The notes under the pieces are model-generated. The model was not told where the DNA came from, searched no databases, and was given only the letters and a program-made list of their open reading frames with translations. DNA of 64,000 bases from Arthonia radiata (lineage: Eukaryota > Ascomycota > Arthoniomycetes > Arthoniales > Arthoniaceae): positions 186,001 to 250,000 of the forward strand of contig PSQN01000004.1 in assembly GCA_002989075.1 (NCBI GenBank), given 5' to 3'. Below are positions 53,758-64,000 of the stretch, one piece after another (the stretch's first letter is position 1; every line of letters starts with the position of its first letter). Position numbers and translations under genes: made by a program.

Positions 53758-54750
53758 ATGAACTTCATGAACTACCTATGGCAGCCTGCCGGTCAAGCTC
53801 AATCCGCGAAAAATATGCTTCGGGCGCGCCATGATGCCGTCGAAGTTGAGCCGGCTCAGCAAGCGGATGATAACCTACTTGAGGTCGAAGACAACGACCT
53901 ATGCGAGCAATGCCTCGCCGAAGCGAAGCTCGAGAAAAGCCTAGCAGAAGCTATCAAGAAGCAAGACGAGCTTACCAAAGAACGCGAAAAAGCGGTTCGC
54001 CGCGCAGAGGAGGCCGAGGATCGTGCTCGGCGTCTCCGCATTCAGCAGACTGCAGATTTCCACGCCCACAAACTAGAGTGCAAGGAGGCGCAGAATGCCG
54101 AGGCGGACGCCAGCCAAAGGTACGACCTGCTGAGGTTCCAGAACGCGCTCCTGCGTCAAGACGTCCATCAACGAGACTCCTGTATTCGCGATCTGGAGGC
54201 GGCTCAGTCTGCTTCCAAATCGACTTCTTCTTCTTCGCCGGCAGAAAATGGAGAAGAAGTAAGCTCCATTGCCTCATCGCAAACGCTTGGTGAATACGAG
54301 GATGCCAACACTACGCAAGACACAGAGAGCAATACTCACCACACTCGCCTACAAAGCGAAGACGAGGACGAGGACGCTCCGTCCACTCTAAACGACGTCC
54401 GTGTCACTTTGCCAGACCGCCCATTCCCAGTCCACCCAAACACCATAGCACCTCGAATCCGCGAAAAACTTATCACAGCCATCCACAGGTGCACGGACAC
54501 CAAATTCAAGCGCGCCGAATGGAAGCGCGCCGCTCGAGGGGGTGGCACAACCTGCTGCACAAGTCGAGCAAGTGACACGCCGGCGAAGGTGCCCTCTGAT
54601 CGTGTGAGGACAGCGTGTGAGGCTTGTGTTCAGGGCAAGAAGCTTTACCTTCAGAAGACTGGAAGTGACATGCCGGTGTTGGTGCCGTTGCCTGCGGAAG
54701 ACATGCAGAGCGATTCCGTGGATCAGATTGGGTTCTGGAAGCACTCGTGA
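53758..54750 (+). CDS. coiled-coil/Cys-domain protein 4, one Cys lost
   Basis: Single exon, 330 aa; CAACCATGA is a good start context. An N-terminal CEQC pair (about residues 49-52) is unique to this copy. The coiled coil is at about 55-150 (EKSLAEAIKKQDELTKEREK), followed by a Ser/Glu/Asp-rich linker. The C-terminal domain has IREKLITAIHRCTDTKFKRA, then Cys 266, 267, 287 and 290, but Tyr297 where the other two have the last Cys, followed by QKTGSDMPVLVPLPAED and IGFWK. If the cysteines bind metal, this copy would be impaired or use another ligand. Confidence 0.7.
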   Translation: MNFMNYLWQPAGQAQSAKNMLRARHDAVEVEPAQQADDNLLEVEDNDLCEQCLAEAKLEKSLAEAIKKQDELTKEREKAVRRAEEAEDRARRLRIQQTADFHAHKLECKEAQNAEADASQRYDLLRFQNALLRQDVHQRDSCIRDLEAAQSASKSTSSSSPAENGEEVSSIASSQTLGEYEDANTTQDTESNTHHTRLQSEDEDEDAPSTLNDVRVTLPDRPFPVHPNTIAPRIREKLITAIHRCTDTKFKRAEWKRAARGGGTTCCTSRASDTPAKVPSDRVRTACEACVQGKKLYLQKTGSDMPVLVPLPAEDMQSDSVDQIGFWKHS

Positions 54751-55871
54751 GTATTCAGCTGGAACTCGGACAGTGCTACAATGTAGATAGGAGATGACAG
54801 GGGTATGCGGTAGGGACAAAGTGTAGATGTATGTACAGCTTGAGTACGATGTATAGATAACGAGACATCAAACGTGCTTCGCCCTTTCCTTCATCATGCG
54901 CGTGTTTGTTCAAGAAACGGCCAAATCGCATTGAACGGCGGGTGAGGCCACCCACCAATGGAGCACGGTGGTAAGCCAGCACATAAGATCTGCATCCTCC
55001 CCAATGCAATAACCCTGCAAAGGCAAGGCACATTTAAGCCCATTCCTGTGCTATCGCAGTGGAACGGAACCGCACTGGGCCGGCACGAGCCCGGCGATGA
55101 ATAATACAGGCATGCGATGGTGGCGATATAATCCTGCGACGATCCAAGAGTAGCCGCATAAACCCCATGGGCGGGCATCTGATCCTGACTGGATTTTCGG
55201 CCAGGTGCAACGTTACTCGTCAGAAGTTCAGCATTTTAAAGTATGGGGAAAGCCGATGGCGAGGCACACACGCGATTCTAGTGGGGATTGGGTGTCGTGC
55301 AGGAGGGGTGCAGTGTCTCCATGGAGAACGCACATCGGGGTCTCAGCCGTGTGTGAATCCGCGAAAAATGACTAGATATGCTTTTTGCTTCTCAGCGAAC
55401 TTCAAAGCGTTATGAATATACGGTAGAAGTAGCCCAGAAATGTGTGTATGTGTGCGTGAAAACAACGTTAAAGCAACGCGCATTGGCGGTCTACGTAAAG
55501 GACCATCGACATCAACGCGTGCTCTTGAAGTACAACATCACACAACTCCATAACACATCTATTAAGCGCTAACGCAGCTAAGCATCCATATAGCCCCTCC
55601 ATCTACCGAGTCTAGCCCATCTCATTCGCGAAGCACGGGAAAAACATACTCAGTTATGCACGATCCTCCACTGGAAACATGTGTCTGGTTTCGAGTGCGT
55701 GCTGCGGTCCGCGGCTCGGCAAGGTACGGTACTGCGATCGTGCAGTGTTGGGAGAATCCTTCATGACGCGACAGATGTCCTTTGCGAATATAATGGACAG
55801 CCCCGCGGCGACGCCTCCCCGTGCGTTTTCACCGCACTTGGCGGTACCACGTAAAGACAACCAGAGTCGCC
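54751..55871. other. intergenic, right border of the array
   Basis: No gene is supported. Shadow frames on both strands show no domain. Confidence 0.4.
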
Positions 55872-57421
55872 ATGGAACGCCCGCTTGAAGCTGCGCCCTT
55901 ACCACCGCCGCCGGGGAGCGCGCCCTCTGGAGGGCCACCGGCTGGAGGTCCGCCACCAGGTGGAGGCTCGGGCCCGCCAGGTTCTTCAGATGCACCGTAT
56001 GTTCCGTATATTGCACAGATGCCCAAGGGCGTGGTGCCTAACTACATCGACCCTCCGACAAGAGGGCCTCAATACTTGATTCCGGGCATCATCTTCTGTG
56101 TGCTGGCTTTGATCTTCGTGGGCCTGCGGATATGGGTCAAGCGGTATTTTGCGAAGAGGTTGACGTGGGATGATCGTGAGTGCGGCTGCTTGATGTGCGG
56201 GAGAGAGGCTGACGAGTTTTAGTATTGATTGTGTTGGCTGTTGTGAGTGGTGATGATGCCAGCGTTGAGATGTTGCTGCCCTGTATGGCCAAGCGGTGTA
56301 CTGACACAACGCCAGATCTTCGCGGTCGGGCAGACCATCGTCAACATCGTCCGTAAGTCACTGCACACTCGCTCAGTATATCAATAGGGCTGACTTGCTC
56401 AGTGATCGAACACTTCGCAATGGGCCGCCACGTCTGGGACATTCCCCTTTCCATCTCCCTGGGTCCGGACAGCAACATCTCGAAAGACGTCAGTCCTTAA
56501 ACCTCCATTACTCCTCTTTCATCGCCCCTCTACGCCACTCTCCTACTAACACAACCACTAGCTCACCTTCATAGCCTCAATGATCTACCTCCTCGGCATC
56601 CTCTGCGCGAAACTCTCGCTCCTCCTCCTCTACCTCTCCCTCTTCAGCGTCGTCCCCTGGTTCCGGCGCCTCTGCTACAGCATGATGGCGTTCGCGACAG
56701 TCTACTGTCTTCTCTTCTTTGTCATGTACGCGACCTACTGCAACCCGCCGGCCATGGCGTGGAACACGATCGGGTGGACAGGTCCAGGAAAATGCCTGGA
56801 TGTACCAAAGATGTATTGGGCGAATGGCGCGTTCAACATCGCGACGGATACGGCTTTGCTGGTGATGCCACTGCCGTTGGTGTGGCGGTTGCAGATGAGT
56901 ATGAGGAAGAAGCTGGGGATTTGTGTGGTGTTTGCTACGGGGGTTTGGTGAGTTCTACGCGCTCGTTTGAGTGGATTAGGGGTAAGATGCTGACATGGGA
57001 CAGTACGATCATCGCGGCAGTGGTGAGGGAGATAATTGTTGTTGAATCAATGAGGGGATTCGATCAAACGTGGCTTTATATCCCAACTCAGCTATGGCTC
57101 AGCATCGAACTGGACGTGGGCATCATTTGCACATGTCTGCCAACGTTGCAGCCATTACACAGGGCTGGCCTGTTAGACCGAGTGTTCACGCCAGGGGTGC
57201 GCTCGTTCTTCTCGCGCTCGAGCAGTAGCAAAGGCAGTCGAGGGACAGAGAAGAGCCACCCTTATCACCGGGCGGATAGCGATGTCGAGCTGGCGGAGAC
57301 GCTACCCCGGGGGCACATCTCAGGCCAAGTGCGACCCGATAGTCGCCCGCACGGCGCGATCGTGAAGTTGACGGAGGTGAATGTGTCACATCAGCGGATG
57401 GAACCGCGAGAGGTATTCTGA
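55872..57421 (+). CDS. rhodopsin-domain integral membrane protein 1 (SAT4/PTH11-like)
   Basis: Six exons, 55872-56175, 56223-56242, 56316-56352, 56403-56488, 56562-56947 and 57004-57421, give about 416 aa. A Pro/Gly-rich N-terminus is followed by seven hydrophobic segments. Family landmarks are FVGLRIWVKRYFAKRLTWDD (end of helix 1), HFAMGRHVWDIP, KLSLLLLYLSLFSV, the extracellular CNPPAMAWN, WANGAFNIATDTALLVMPLP and CTCLPTLQPL. This is the fungal rhodopsin-domain (PF20684-type) family, often grouped with PTH11-like receptors, although most members are uncharacterised. Exons of 20 and 37 nt keep the frame exactly. Confidence 0.88.
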
Positions 57422-57636
57422 GTGTCGAGATGGCTGCGTGTAAGTAATGAGCGGATCTGTACAGTAAGTGTTGTCATATTGTCCCATGGACGGTGAAAGA
57501 CGAACGCATTGCCTGAATACGGCACGAATCTAATTTCTATGGTGTCTATACAAGTTCCCAGTTGGGATGTTCGCCGGTTGTCTGACACACCTTGTTTGAC
57601 GACCGGTTTGAAGAAGGCACGCGGATGGAAGTGCTT
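57422..57636. other. convergent intergenic
   Basis: Short gap between the 3' ends of the rhodopsin-domain and O-methyltransferase genes. Confidence 0.4.
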
Positions 57637-59155
57637 TCAGACAGCCTCCGCCTCCACGATGCCCTCGTCAACGGCCGCACCTTGGTATACGTTTGTGACC
57701 TTGTAGCCGGCCTAAAGGGGTTGATGTCAGCGCATCGTGTCTCGCAAAGTTGACCAACAGTGCAAAGTTCACTCACCTTCTCCAACAGCGCCTTCCACTG
57801 GCCTTCACTCCGCTCGCACCCCGCCTGATACGCGCTCATCATCAGATCCAGGCTCGCCGCCTGCGCCTTTGCACCCATCGGCGGGAGCACATTCTCATTG
57901 AGGAGCACCTTGGGCATCTGCCCGCTGCTGGTCCTCGTAGAAGCGGCCGCGTGCATTGCTTCCAGGATTTTGACAGCGTCCGCATCAGTCCAGTCGTGGC
58001 ACACAGAGTGCAGGTAGTAGGCACGCGCCCCTTTGATGGGCTGCGGCGTGAAGAAGTCGTGGCCCATTGCACGGATGGAAGGGGGAAGGGCGCCCTTGGC
58101 AGAGGCCTGCGAGATGACTGACGGCAGGTCTTGGAGGACCAGGCGGGGCGTGGAGTCGTTGGGGAAAAAGGTGGCGGCGAAGCGGGTGAGGTCGTGGCCG
58201 TGGCTGCCACCGACGTCGACGAGGAAGATGTCGTCGGTGGCTGGGGCTGGTGTGAGGAGGAGATCTTGGACGGGGTAGATCTGATCCCAGGTCCCGCGCT
58301 GGGAAGTGTAGCCGACCATGTGTTCGCTGAAGTCTGACATTTCCGAGGGGCTAAATGAGTATCCACCGGTTAGCGTATGTGTAACGATGGTGATAGATGG
58401 TTGACCATGTGACTTACTGTTGGTAGACCCAGTCGAAGTGCGCGAGTTTGGTCTGCATAGCGAGCTGGAAGGCGCAGTCGCGGGCGTTGGTCGGGTTCTG
58501 GTAGTCTGTTTGTTGGAGGAAACGGGGAAAGACTTGGAAGGATGGTTGGGTAATGTTCCATCTGCGGGAGCGTTGGTTAGCAGGTCGTGTAAGGTCCCAC
58601 CAGTCTGATGCTTTGTGTAGTCAGCAATGCTTACCTGAAGTCGATCGCGGCGCTGACAGGACGCTCCATGAGCGCCAACGACAAGCCGTTAGGCGCAAAC
58701 TGCCTTTCGCCTACCTCCTTGATGGTGTCCATGGCAGCGAGCAGCCGCACGAGGCGCTCTACACAGCAGCGGTCTTGTTAGCCTACTATTTATTGTTCAT
58801 TAATAGCATCGCAACGATCATGGCGGATTCAACGGCGGGGGTGTTACTCACGCACGAGCAGAGGGTCAGACTTTGTGGCGCTGGCGAGCTCATCCACACT
58901 CTTCTTGCTCTGCGCGCCATCCTTTCCTAGCGCGTCAAACAGCTTCATGTCGACTGCTGTTTTGATCGCAAGTGCATGGGCGGGCTCAATCCAGCCAATT
59001 CTCAGCATGGAATCCATTGGCCTCTCCAGACGATGCACGAGCGAGCGAGCGGCCTCGATGGCCTTCTTGCGCTCAGCCTCATCCCTGAAGGACGAGACGT
59101 TGAACTGTTCGACAGTCTTCTTGAAATGGTCGGCGGACGCGTTTGACTGGGCCAT
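57637..59155 (-). CDS. O-methyltransferase, COMT-like family 2
   Basis: Five exons, 59155-58852, 58758-58635, 58561-58418, 58350-57777 and 57711-57637, give about 406 aa. The N-terminal dimerisation domain (RIGWIEPAHALAIKTAVDM) precedes the SAM-binding LVDVGGSHGHDL. LVLQDLPSVI and YYLHSVCHDWTDADAVKIL follow, with the catalytic His in HDW, then VLLNENVLPP and LEKAGYKVTNVY. Such enzymes methylate hydroxyl groups on phenolic or polyketide small molecules in fungi. No synthase gene is nearby, so the substrate is unknown. The start MAQSNAS was chosen over an upstream in-frame ATG (59257), which would add an unlikely hydrophobic leader. Confidence 0.9.
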
Positions 59156-60916
59156 CTTCGTGTGAGGGACAGGCAGGAGCACGAGCAAAACAAAGAAAGA
59201 ACCACAAGAAGCTAGCGAGGAATTTAGAGTGACACGCGATGCAGGAGTTCGCTTCACGTGCGGTACCTTGCAGCACTCTAACCCTTATCTGTACCCTGGG
59301 AATAAATGTTGTCTCACTCTCTACAATCCGCGAAAATGCAAAGTGGTACTATGTATTGAACACGGCAGCGGACGCAGAGCTGTGTCATCCGATCCTCGTC
59401 ATCAGAGATTGGCGGAGCGGAAGGCCTCCTACGCCATTGCACGGCATGGATCGCCAACAAATTGCGCCAAGCGGGTTTGATGGCGCGATCAGCTGGGGAC
59501 ACAGCAGGTGCAAGGATGCAAGAGAGATCCCTCTGCAGCAAAGCCATCGAAATGGCCTCGTACCACCCAAAAGCGGTGCTACAAGAACTGCCTACATCTG
59601 GTGATAGAAGCACAGCCGCCCCCACACTTGACTCGTTTCATAGGATATCATTTCCACCTGACCTGGGGTGCTGGGGAAGCAATCCCTAGCCGCGTCGGAT
59701 ATGTTGCTCGGTTACAACAATCCTGCGAAAGAGTCAACGAGCATCGTAACAAACAAGCCGGCCAGTGTGATTTCATTGAGATCATCCAGAGCGGACAGTG
59801 ACGGTGGTGAGCTAACAGCAGGCCGAGTTCGGGGAGCCTCGCCAAGGTAATGTCGCCTCAGCCGCCCCACGGCTGATAATGAGCACTAGTTTTCTAGGCG
59901 TATTTTTCTCATCCGCTTGCAGCAAGTCTGTGGAGTCAAGGTGATGAGTGGCTTCGGCAAAGGATGTTACCGTCTCAAGCACGTTGAGCATAACCCGATT
60001 TTGGTCTCAAAGAGTGAGAGACGCTCCAGGGTTTGAGAAGTGGCCAGGCTGAAAGAGGAATTTGTCTGCAAGGTCTTCAAATTTCACACCTAACTAAGGC
60101 AAAGGGTCTGGCACCATGCTGCCACCGTCGAGAAAATGGTGGCGTCGATCGGGGGCGCTACACCAAAAAGCACGCTATAATGTCTGCCCCCAGCTAACGT
60201 GTTTCCTATTCCGATCTCGGCCAAGAATACTCGAAGCCGCCCTCTCGATTCGACACGCGCCGACCTTTCATCCTTCCCACGCTGACGGTACTTCCGTCCC
60301 ACCTTCTGCCGTTGATGCGGCTGATCTCACCATCATAGCTGATTCGAAAGTGTTGCCGAGACGCCCTTAATCTGACGGCGACACCATTGGGAATATGACA
60401 GCTATACTATCGACGAAGACAGCGCACTCTATGCCTACGTGGAGGTCAGAGAAGCACTGCATGTATCGCATGGTCGACACCGTTGATAGGTCCATGTATT
60501 CACGCGGGCCGTGGCACCCTTGTCACACTGCCGAAAGCGAACACTCGATCCACTATCACGGTCGATCAACGGTTTCGTGATGCCTTCTCTTTTTTCTCCG
60601 ATGGGCGTACAGCGTGCAGGCGCTACCTTGGCACCTTGCTGCTCCTGGGATTGGTTGCTCGGCAGCCTCCTCAGCTCGAGTCAATTATCGCGGGCCAAAC
60701 GTCGATGTACACGGGCTCCTCGGGCGCTCTGGTGATCATTCCATTCATGCACATTTCATTACTCTCTGATTCCCCACGCGGGTCCATACAAATTTGTTGT
60801 ACACCTTCCTGCCCTGCAGTCTTGGGGAGTTGTGAGGTGACAGGAAGTGGGTCGTCGTTTATCCTGCTTTTATCCATCTATCAGACATCTGTGCAGGTTT
60901 CGCTACCTCGCGCATC
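59156..60916. other. 1.8-kb intergenic
   Basis: No gene is supported. Many short overlapping frames occur on both strands without domain or splice pattern. It holds the promoters of the O-methyltransferase and of the second rhodopsin-domain gene. Confidence 0.4.
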
Positions 60917-62571
60917 ATGTCTGGACCAAGCATGGCCGCCGGCCCTATGGACGATGGTTTCGGGACGACCTGCAATACGGTGACGTGGATATTGACGAGC
61001 ATCTCCATCATTGCCGTAACATTGCGGTTGATCGCGCGCAATCTGAAGAAGGACTTTGGTTTCGATGTAAGGCAAAATACCTGCATGAGTTCGCATGCTC
61101 CCGAGCCGCTGGATCTGGCAAAATATGTACTGACTGGGGTTTTCCAAAGGACATCGTCATTGTCTGGTCGGTGATCATCGATATTACACTGGCTTCCCTC
61201 ATGTCCAAAGCGATCTCGGAAGGCATGGGCGCGCATGTACAGACACTCACGCAAGAGCAAGGCGTGCAGGCCACCAAATGGATTGTCATTGCCAACAGCG
61301 TTGCCATACACGGTGTAAGTATTTACCAGACGGCGCTGATGTTGCTTTTGCCTGCTCACATCACTCCTCAATAGTTCTCATGGCCAAAGCTAGCGATCGT
61401 GCCCCTTCTGCGGAAGATGCTCCTGCCCGGAAAGATCGCCAAAATCCTTCTGTATAGCTCGGTGGGACTCCTGGGGCTTTGTGTAATAGTCCTCAACTAC
61501 ATGCTTGTTGGAATATGCAGTACGTCTCGCAGCTTCCACGCATTACACTCATTAGCGTCCAACAATACTGTCGACGACTATTTCTTCGCCCATACCCTAA
61601 CGAGCTGAACCTTCGTTGAAAAAGAACATGAGCGGGCCTTCCATACAGGTTGCCTTGAGCTGACATCTTCTCTTAAGACCCTCCACAAAAACAGTGGCTG
61701 AAAAACCTGCCCGGATCATGCTGGAACCCCAAATATCTTACCGACTTCGCCATTTTCAGTGGAGCGCTCTCCGCAACACTCGATCTGTCATACGCCATCT
61801 ACCCATGCTACAAGATCTACCATCTGCAGATGAGCATGCAGCGTCGCCTCGGTTACTCCAGCATCATGAGTCTTGGCGTCGTCGCATTTGGCTTCACAAT
61901 CTACAAGTGCACGAAACTCCCAGCCCTGAACATGTCCCAAGACCCAACCTACCTGTCCGCTCAACTACTGCTCTGGACGCTCATCGAATCAAATGTCGTC
62001 GTCCTAGCGGCCTGCATTCCGACTCTCAGCCCGCTCGTCCGCGCTCTCCACGGTCGCACAAAGCAGTCTTTTAGCGGCGGCAAGTCCGGTGGCTCACCTT
62101 TCCCATCATGGAATCCACTCAAGAACGTATCCCGAAACTCGAAGCACCACCGGCTCACCGAAGACGAGGAGCGCATGAACCCGCAACGTTCCGACATCGA
62201 GCTTGGTGGCTACGGCAAGAACGGTGTCAACGTGCAATCGGCCGGCGCGCAGGACCTAGTCAATGCATTAAACTCCGCACCACCAGGTAGGCGACGAGAT
62301 TTGGAGAGCTCGCCGCCGAGTGATGATGACCTGGATCTGGGGGTGAATCCGCTGGGAGAGCAGAGGTAAGGATTTCCGTCATTGCGCCCAGCTTCAGCTG
62401 GTATTATTTGCTCGGGCTCTAACGTATGGGTACAGTCACGCCTGGGCAGGCAAGCCTAATAGTTCTCGTGGACCAGTTCCAAACACGCGCCCCCATCAGA
62501 TGCGCGACCCTTCAGGGATTGTCCGCAACGTGGAGGTATCAGTGAGCACTGAACCGGCAGCGCATCGATGA
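60917..62571 (+). CDS. rhodopsin-domain integral membrane protein 2 (SAT4/PTH11-like)
   Basis: Five exons, 60917-61066, 61150-61314, 61375-61519, 61678-62365 and 62436-62571, give about 427 aa. Landmarks are LRLIARNLKKDFGFDD, IVWSVIIDITLASLMSKAIS, ISxxF-like FSWPKLAIVPLLRKML, CNPPQKQWLKNLPGSCWNPK (restored by the 61678 acceptor), ATLDLSYAIYPCYKIYHLQM and LLLWTLIESNVVVLAACIPT. The last exon ends IVRNVEVSVS, a typical family tail. It belongs to the same broad family as the gene at 55.9 kb but is distant from it, so not a recent duplicate. Possible receptor or membrane sensor; ligand unknown. Confidence 0.88.
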
Positions 62572-63749
62572 TAGCTTGCACTATTTAGATAAGTCGCCGA
62601 GCGCGCAGCACGCCAGATACCCCCTCCGGCAACGCCGTCCCTCAATGTGGACGCATGCAGTAGGCGTTAGCAATACCGAAGGGGACCCAAGAGTCTCGCT
62701 GGCCCGCATCGGGAGGTCTCAAGCGCTCATAAGATACCAATAGCCACTTGAGCGTAGCGTCTACAAGGACTGTACGATAGAAAAAGGCTGAGCATGCCTA
62801 TCATAACCACAGAGATGGTTGAGCGTAGAACATAAGAAGTACAATAAGACAATAGAAGACATCTACCACTTACATCTCTCCTCCGCTCATCGAGCACGTC
62901 ACACGCGCCTCGCGCCGAGCACACCAATGCGTCCACGATCAACTCAATCGCCTGATCAGCCCTCTTCAGCAAGGCCATAGAGCCATCTCAGGCGTGCCCA
63001 TCGAAGCCCATCAAAGCACCTTCACATGGACCGTGTGCGTAACACCCTCCTCACCCTTCTCGTGCTCACCTTCCTTATGGGGTGCATTGAATACGATATC
63101 ACCACTGGCAACAGACCCAGGATGGCTTCTGCGCTGAAGTCAGGACCCACCCAGCTACAGCGTCGGCTTCGACTCACACAACACGCAACCCCATCTTTCT
63201 CATGGACTGACAACCCGTCTCTTCTCTCAACTCTTTCAACAGCTCTTCGTGCTCTGGTATCCGCAGTGCTTTCATCAGTATATGCTGCCAGTAGGCGTCT
63301 GTACCGAAGACGAGGGTCTCGGCCTTAGCCCAGCGTTTAGAAATCATGGCAGATAGGTTACCACGGGGTATCAGCTAAGGTAAGGATGAAGTGGCCCTGG
63401 CAGCAGCAGCAGCAGCAGCAGCAACAAGCTTCGGCGAAAGAGGTGATGGGCAAGTGAAGATGAGACTGAAACGCGGGCTTGGGTAGGATGGGAAGGCCAG
63501 ATCACCTCGCAGATAGGTACAAAAACAGACTCGCGCTTCCCGCGTGCGATATTGAAGTGCCGACGTATCGACAACACTCAATAATGGAATGCACAGTCCG
63601 AACTCGAGATGACTGCATCCATGACCCTCGTGATTGGTATGCACTGAGCAGACTAAGCAGAGGAGCGATACTGCCATGCATGAAAGGCTCATCACTTCTA
63701 TACCTCCCTGAAGACCATGAAGCCTACACAATCCCGTACGAGATGACAT
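62572..63749. other. intergenic with CAG repeat
   Basis: A plus-strand frame at 63026-63328 (100 aa, MDRVRNTLLTLLVLTFLMGC start) looks like a signal peptide followed by basic sequence. It has no other support and may be chance. A short CAG microsatellite lies at 63401. Confidence 0.35.
63401..63421. repeat. (CAG)7 microsatellite
   Basis: Seven CAG units followed by CAA, outside any supported exon. Confidence 0.9.
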
Positions 63750-64000
63750 CTACTTCTCCGGCACTTCAACCTCATATACCGTCGCCGCTGCCCTGATCAG
63801 ATTTGAGCCCTTCCACTTCGACGCCTCGACTTTGTACCGTCCGTGCAGCGTGCCCTCGGGGTGCTCCCTATCAATAGATCAACACCACGCACGTAGATCT
63901 TGAAGCATGTGCGCTGGACTCACTTCACGCCTATTCTCATCTTGCTGACATTGCAGTTCAAGTCCGCCTCCATCTGCTTCCGCGGCTCAGCGTCCGCTGG
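63750..64000 (-). CDS. C-terminus of an unidentified protein (cut by window edge)
   Basis: Two exons are visible: from the window edge to 63924, and 63867-63750, joined in phase across a 56-nt intron with good GTGAGT/TAG signals. The partial product, about 64 aa, contains RKQMEADLNCNVSKMRIGVK, HPEGTLHGRYKVEASKWKG and ends AATVYEVEVPEK. Coherent amino-acid use and clean splice sites argue it is real. I do not recognise the family from this fragment. Confidence 0.6.

Noticed and set aside
63026-63328. 100-aa frame with a signal-peptide-like start, possible small effector
   Set aside because: Apart from the hydrophobic start there is no cysteine pattern, splice structure or similarity; chance is likely.
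1-64000. CRISPR arrays, insertion sequences, transposon terminal repeats, retroelement genes
   Set aside because: None seen. The two gene arrays are made of diverged coding paralogues, and no reverse transcriptase, integrase or transposase motif appears in any frame I read.

Overview
The window is nuclear DNA of a filamentous ascomycete (Pezizomycotina; a Dothideomycete would fit, but that is a guess). The reasons are split genes with short introns of about 45-115 nt, an intron-bearing tRNA-Leu, an Rtt106-type gene pair, fungal rhodopsin-domain (SAT4/PTH11-like) membrane proteins, a CBM1-GH3 enzyme, and clear eukaryotic eS19, RBM8A/Y14 and Pelota/Dom34 genes. Exon boundaries below were worked out by eye from splice signals, reading phase and family resemblance.

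Layout. 0-18 kb is mostly housekeeping: an F-box/LRR-like gene (-), a secreted CBM9-like protein (-), ribosomal protein eS19 (+), RBM8A/Y14 (-), a ketol-acid reductoisomerase-like enzyme (-), an AsnB-type asparagine synthetase (+), a carboxymuconolactone-decarboxylase-family protein (-), tRNA-Leu(CAG), Pelota (+), an unknown basic/coiled protein (-), a BTB/POZ protein (+) and a secreted PEBP-family protein (+). A secreted CBM1-GH3 beta-glucosidase lies at 18.8-21.4 kb.

21.9-36.3 kb is an array of at least 12 (probably 13 or more) small, strongly diverged genes, all on the + strand. I read all of them as AIG2-like / gamma-glutamylcyclotransferase-fold proteins. Most share a phase-1 intron just before the domain, and most have lost the catalytic Tyr-Glu. 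37.8-42.1 kb holds a Dal5-type MFS permease (+) and a convergent dihydroxy-acid dehydratase (-) with an 8-nt microexon.

42.5-54.8 kb is a second + strand array. Two Rtt106-like (tandem PH histone-chaperone) paralogues are interleaved with four paralogues of a family I do not recognise: a coiled coil followed, in three of the four, by a C-terminal domain with invariant CC-x19-C-x2-C-x6-C spacing. Shared sequence blocks upstream of the coiled-coil genes show segmental duplication. 55.9-62.6 kb holds two rhodopsin-domain integral membrane proteins (+) flanking a COMT-like O-methyltransferase (-). The right edge cuts an unidentified gene (-).

The two arrays are the accessory and most interesting part. 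They look like lineage-specific birth-and-death gene families set between conserved genes. Any joint function of the Rtt106-like and Cys-domain proteins is inference only.
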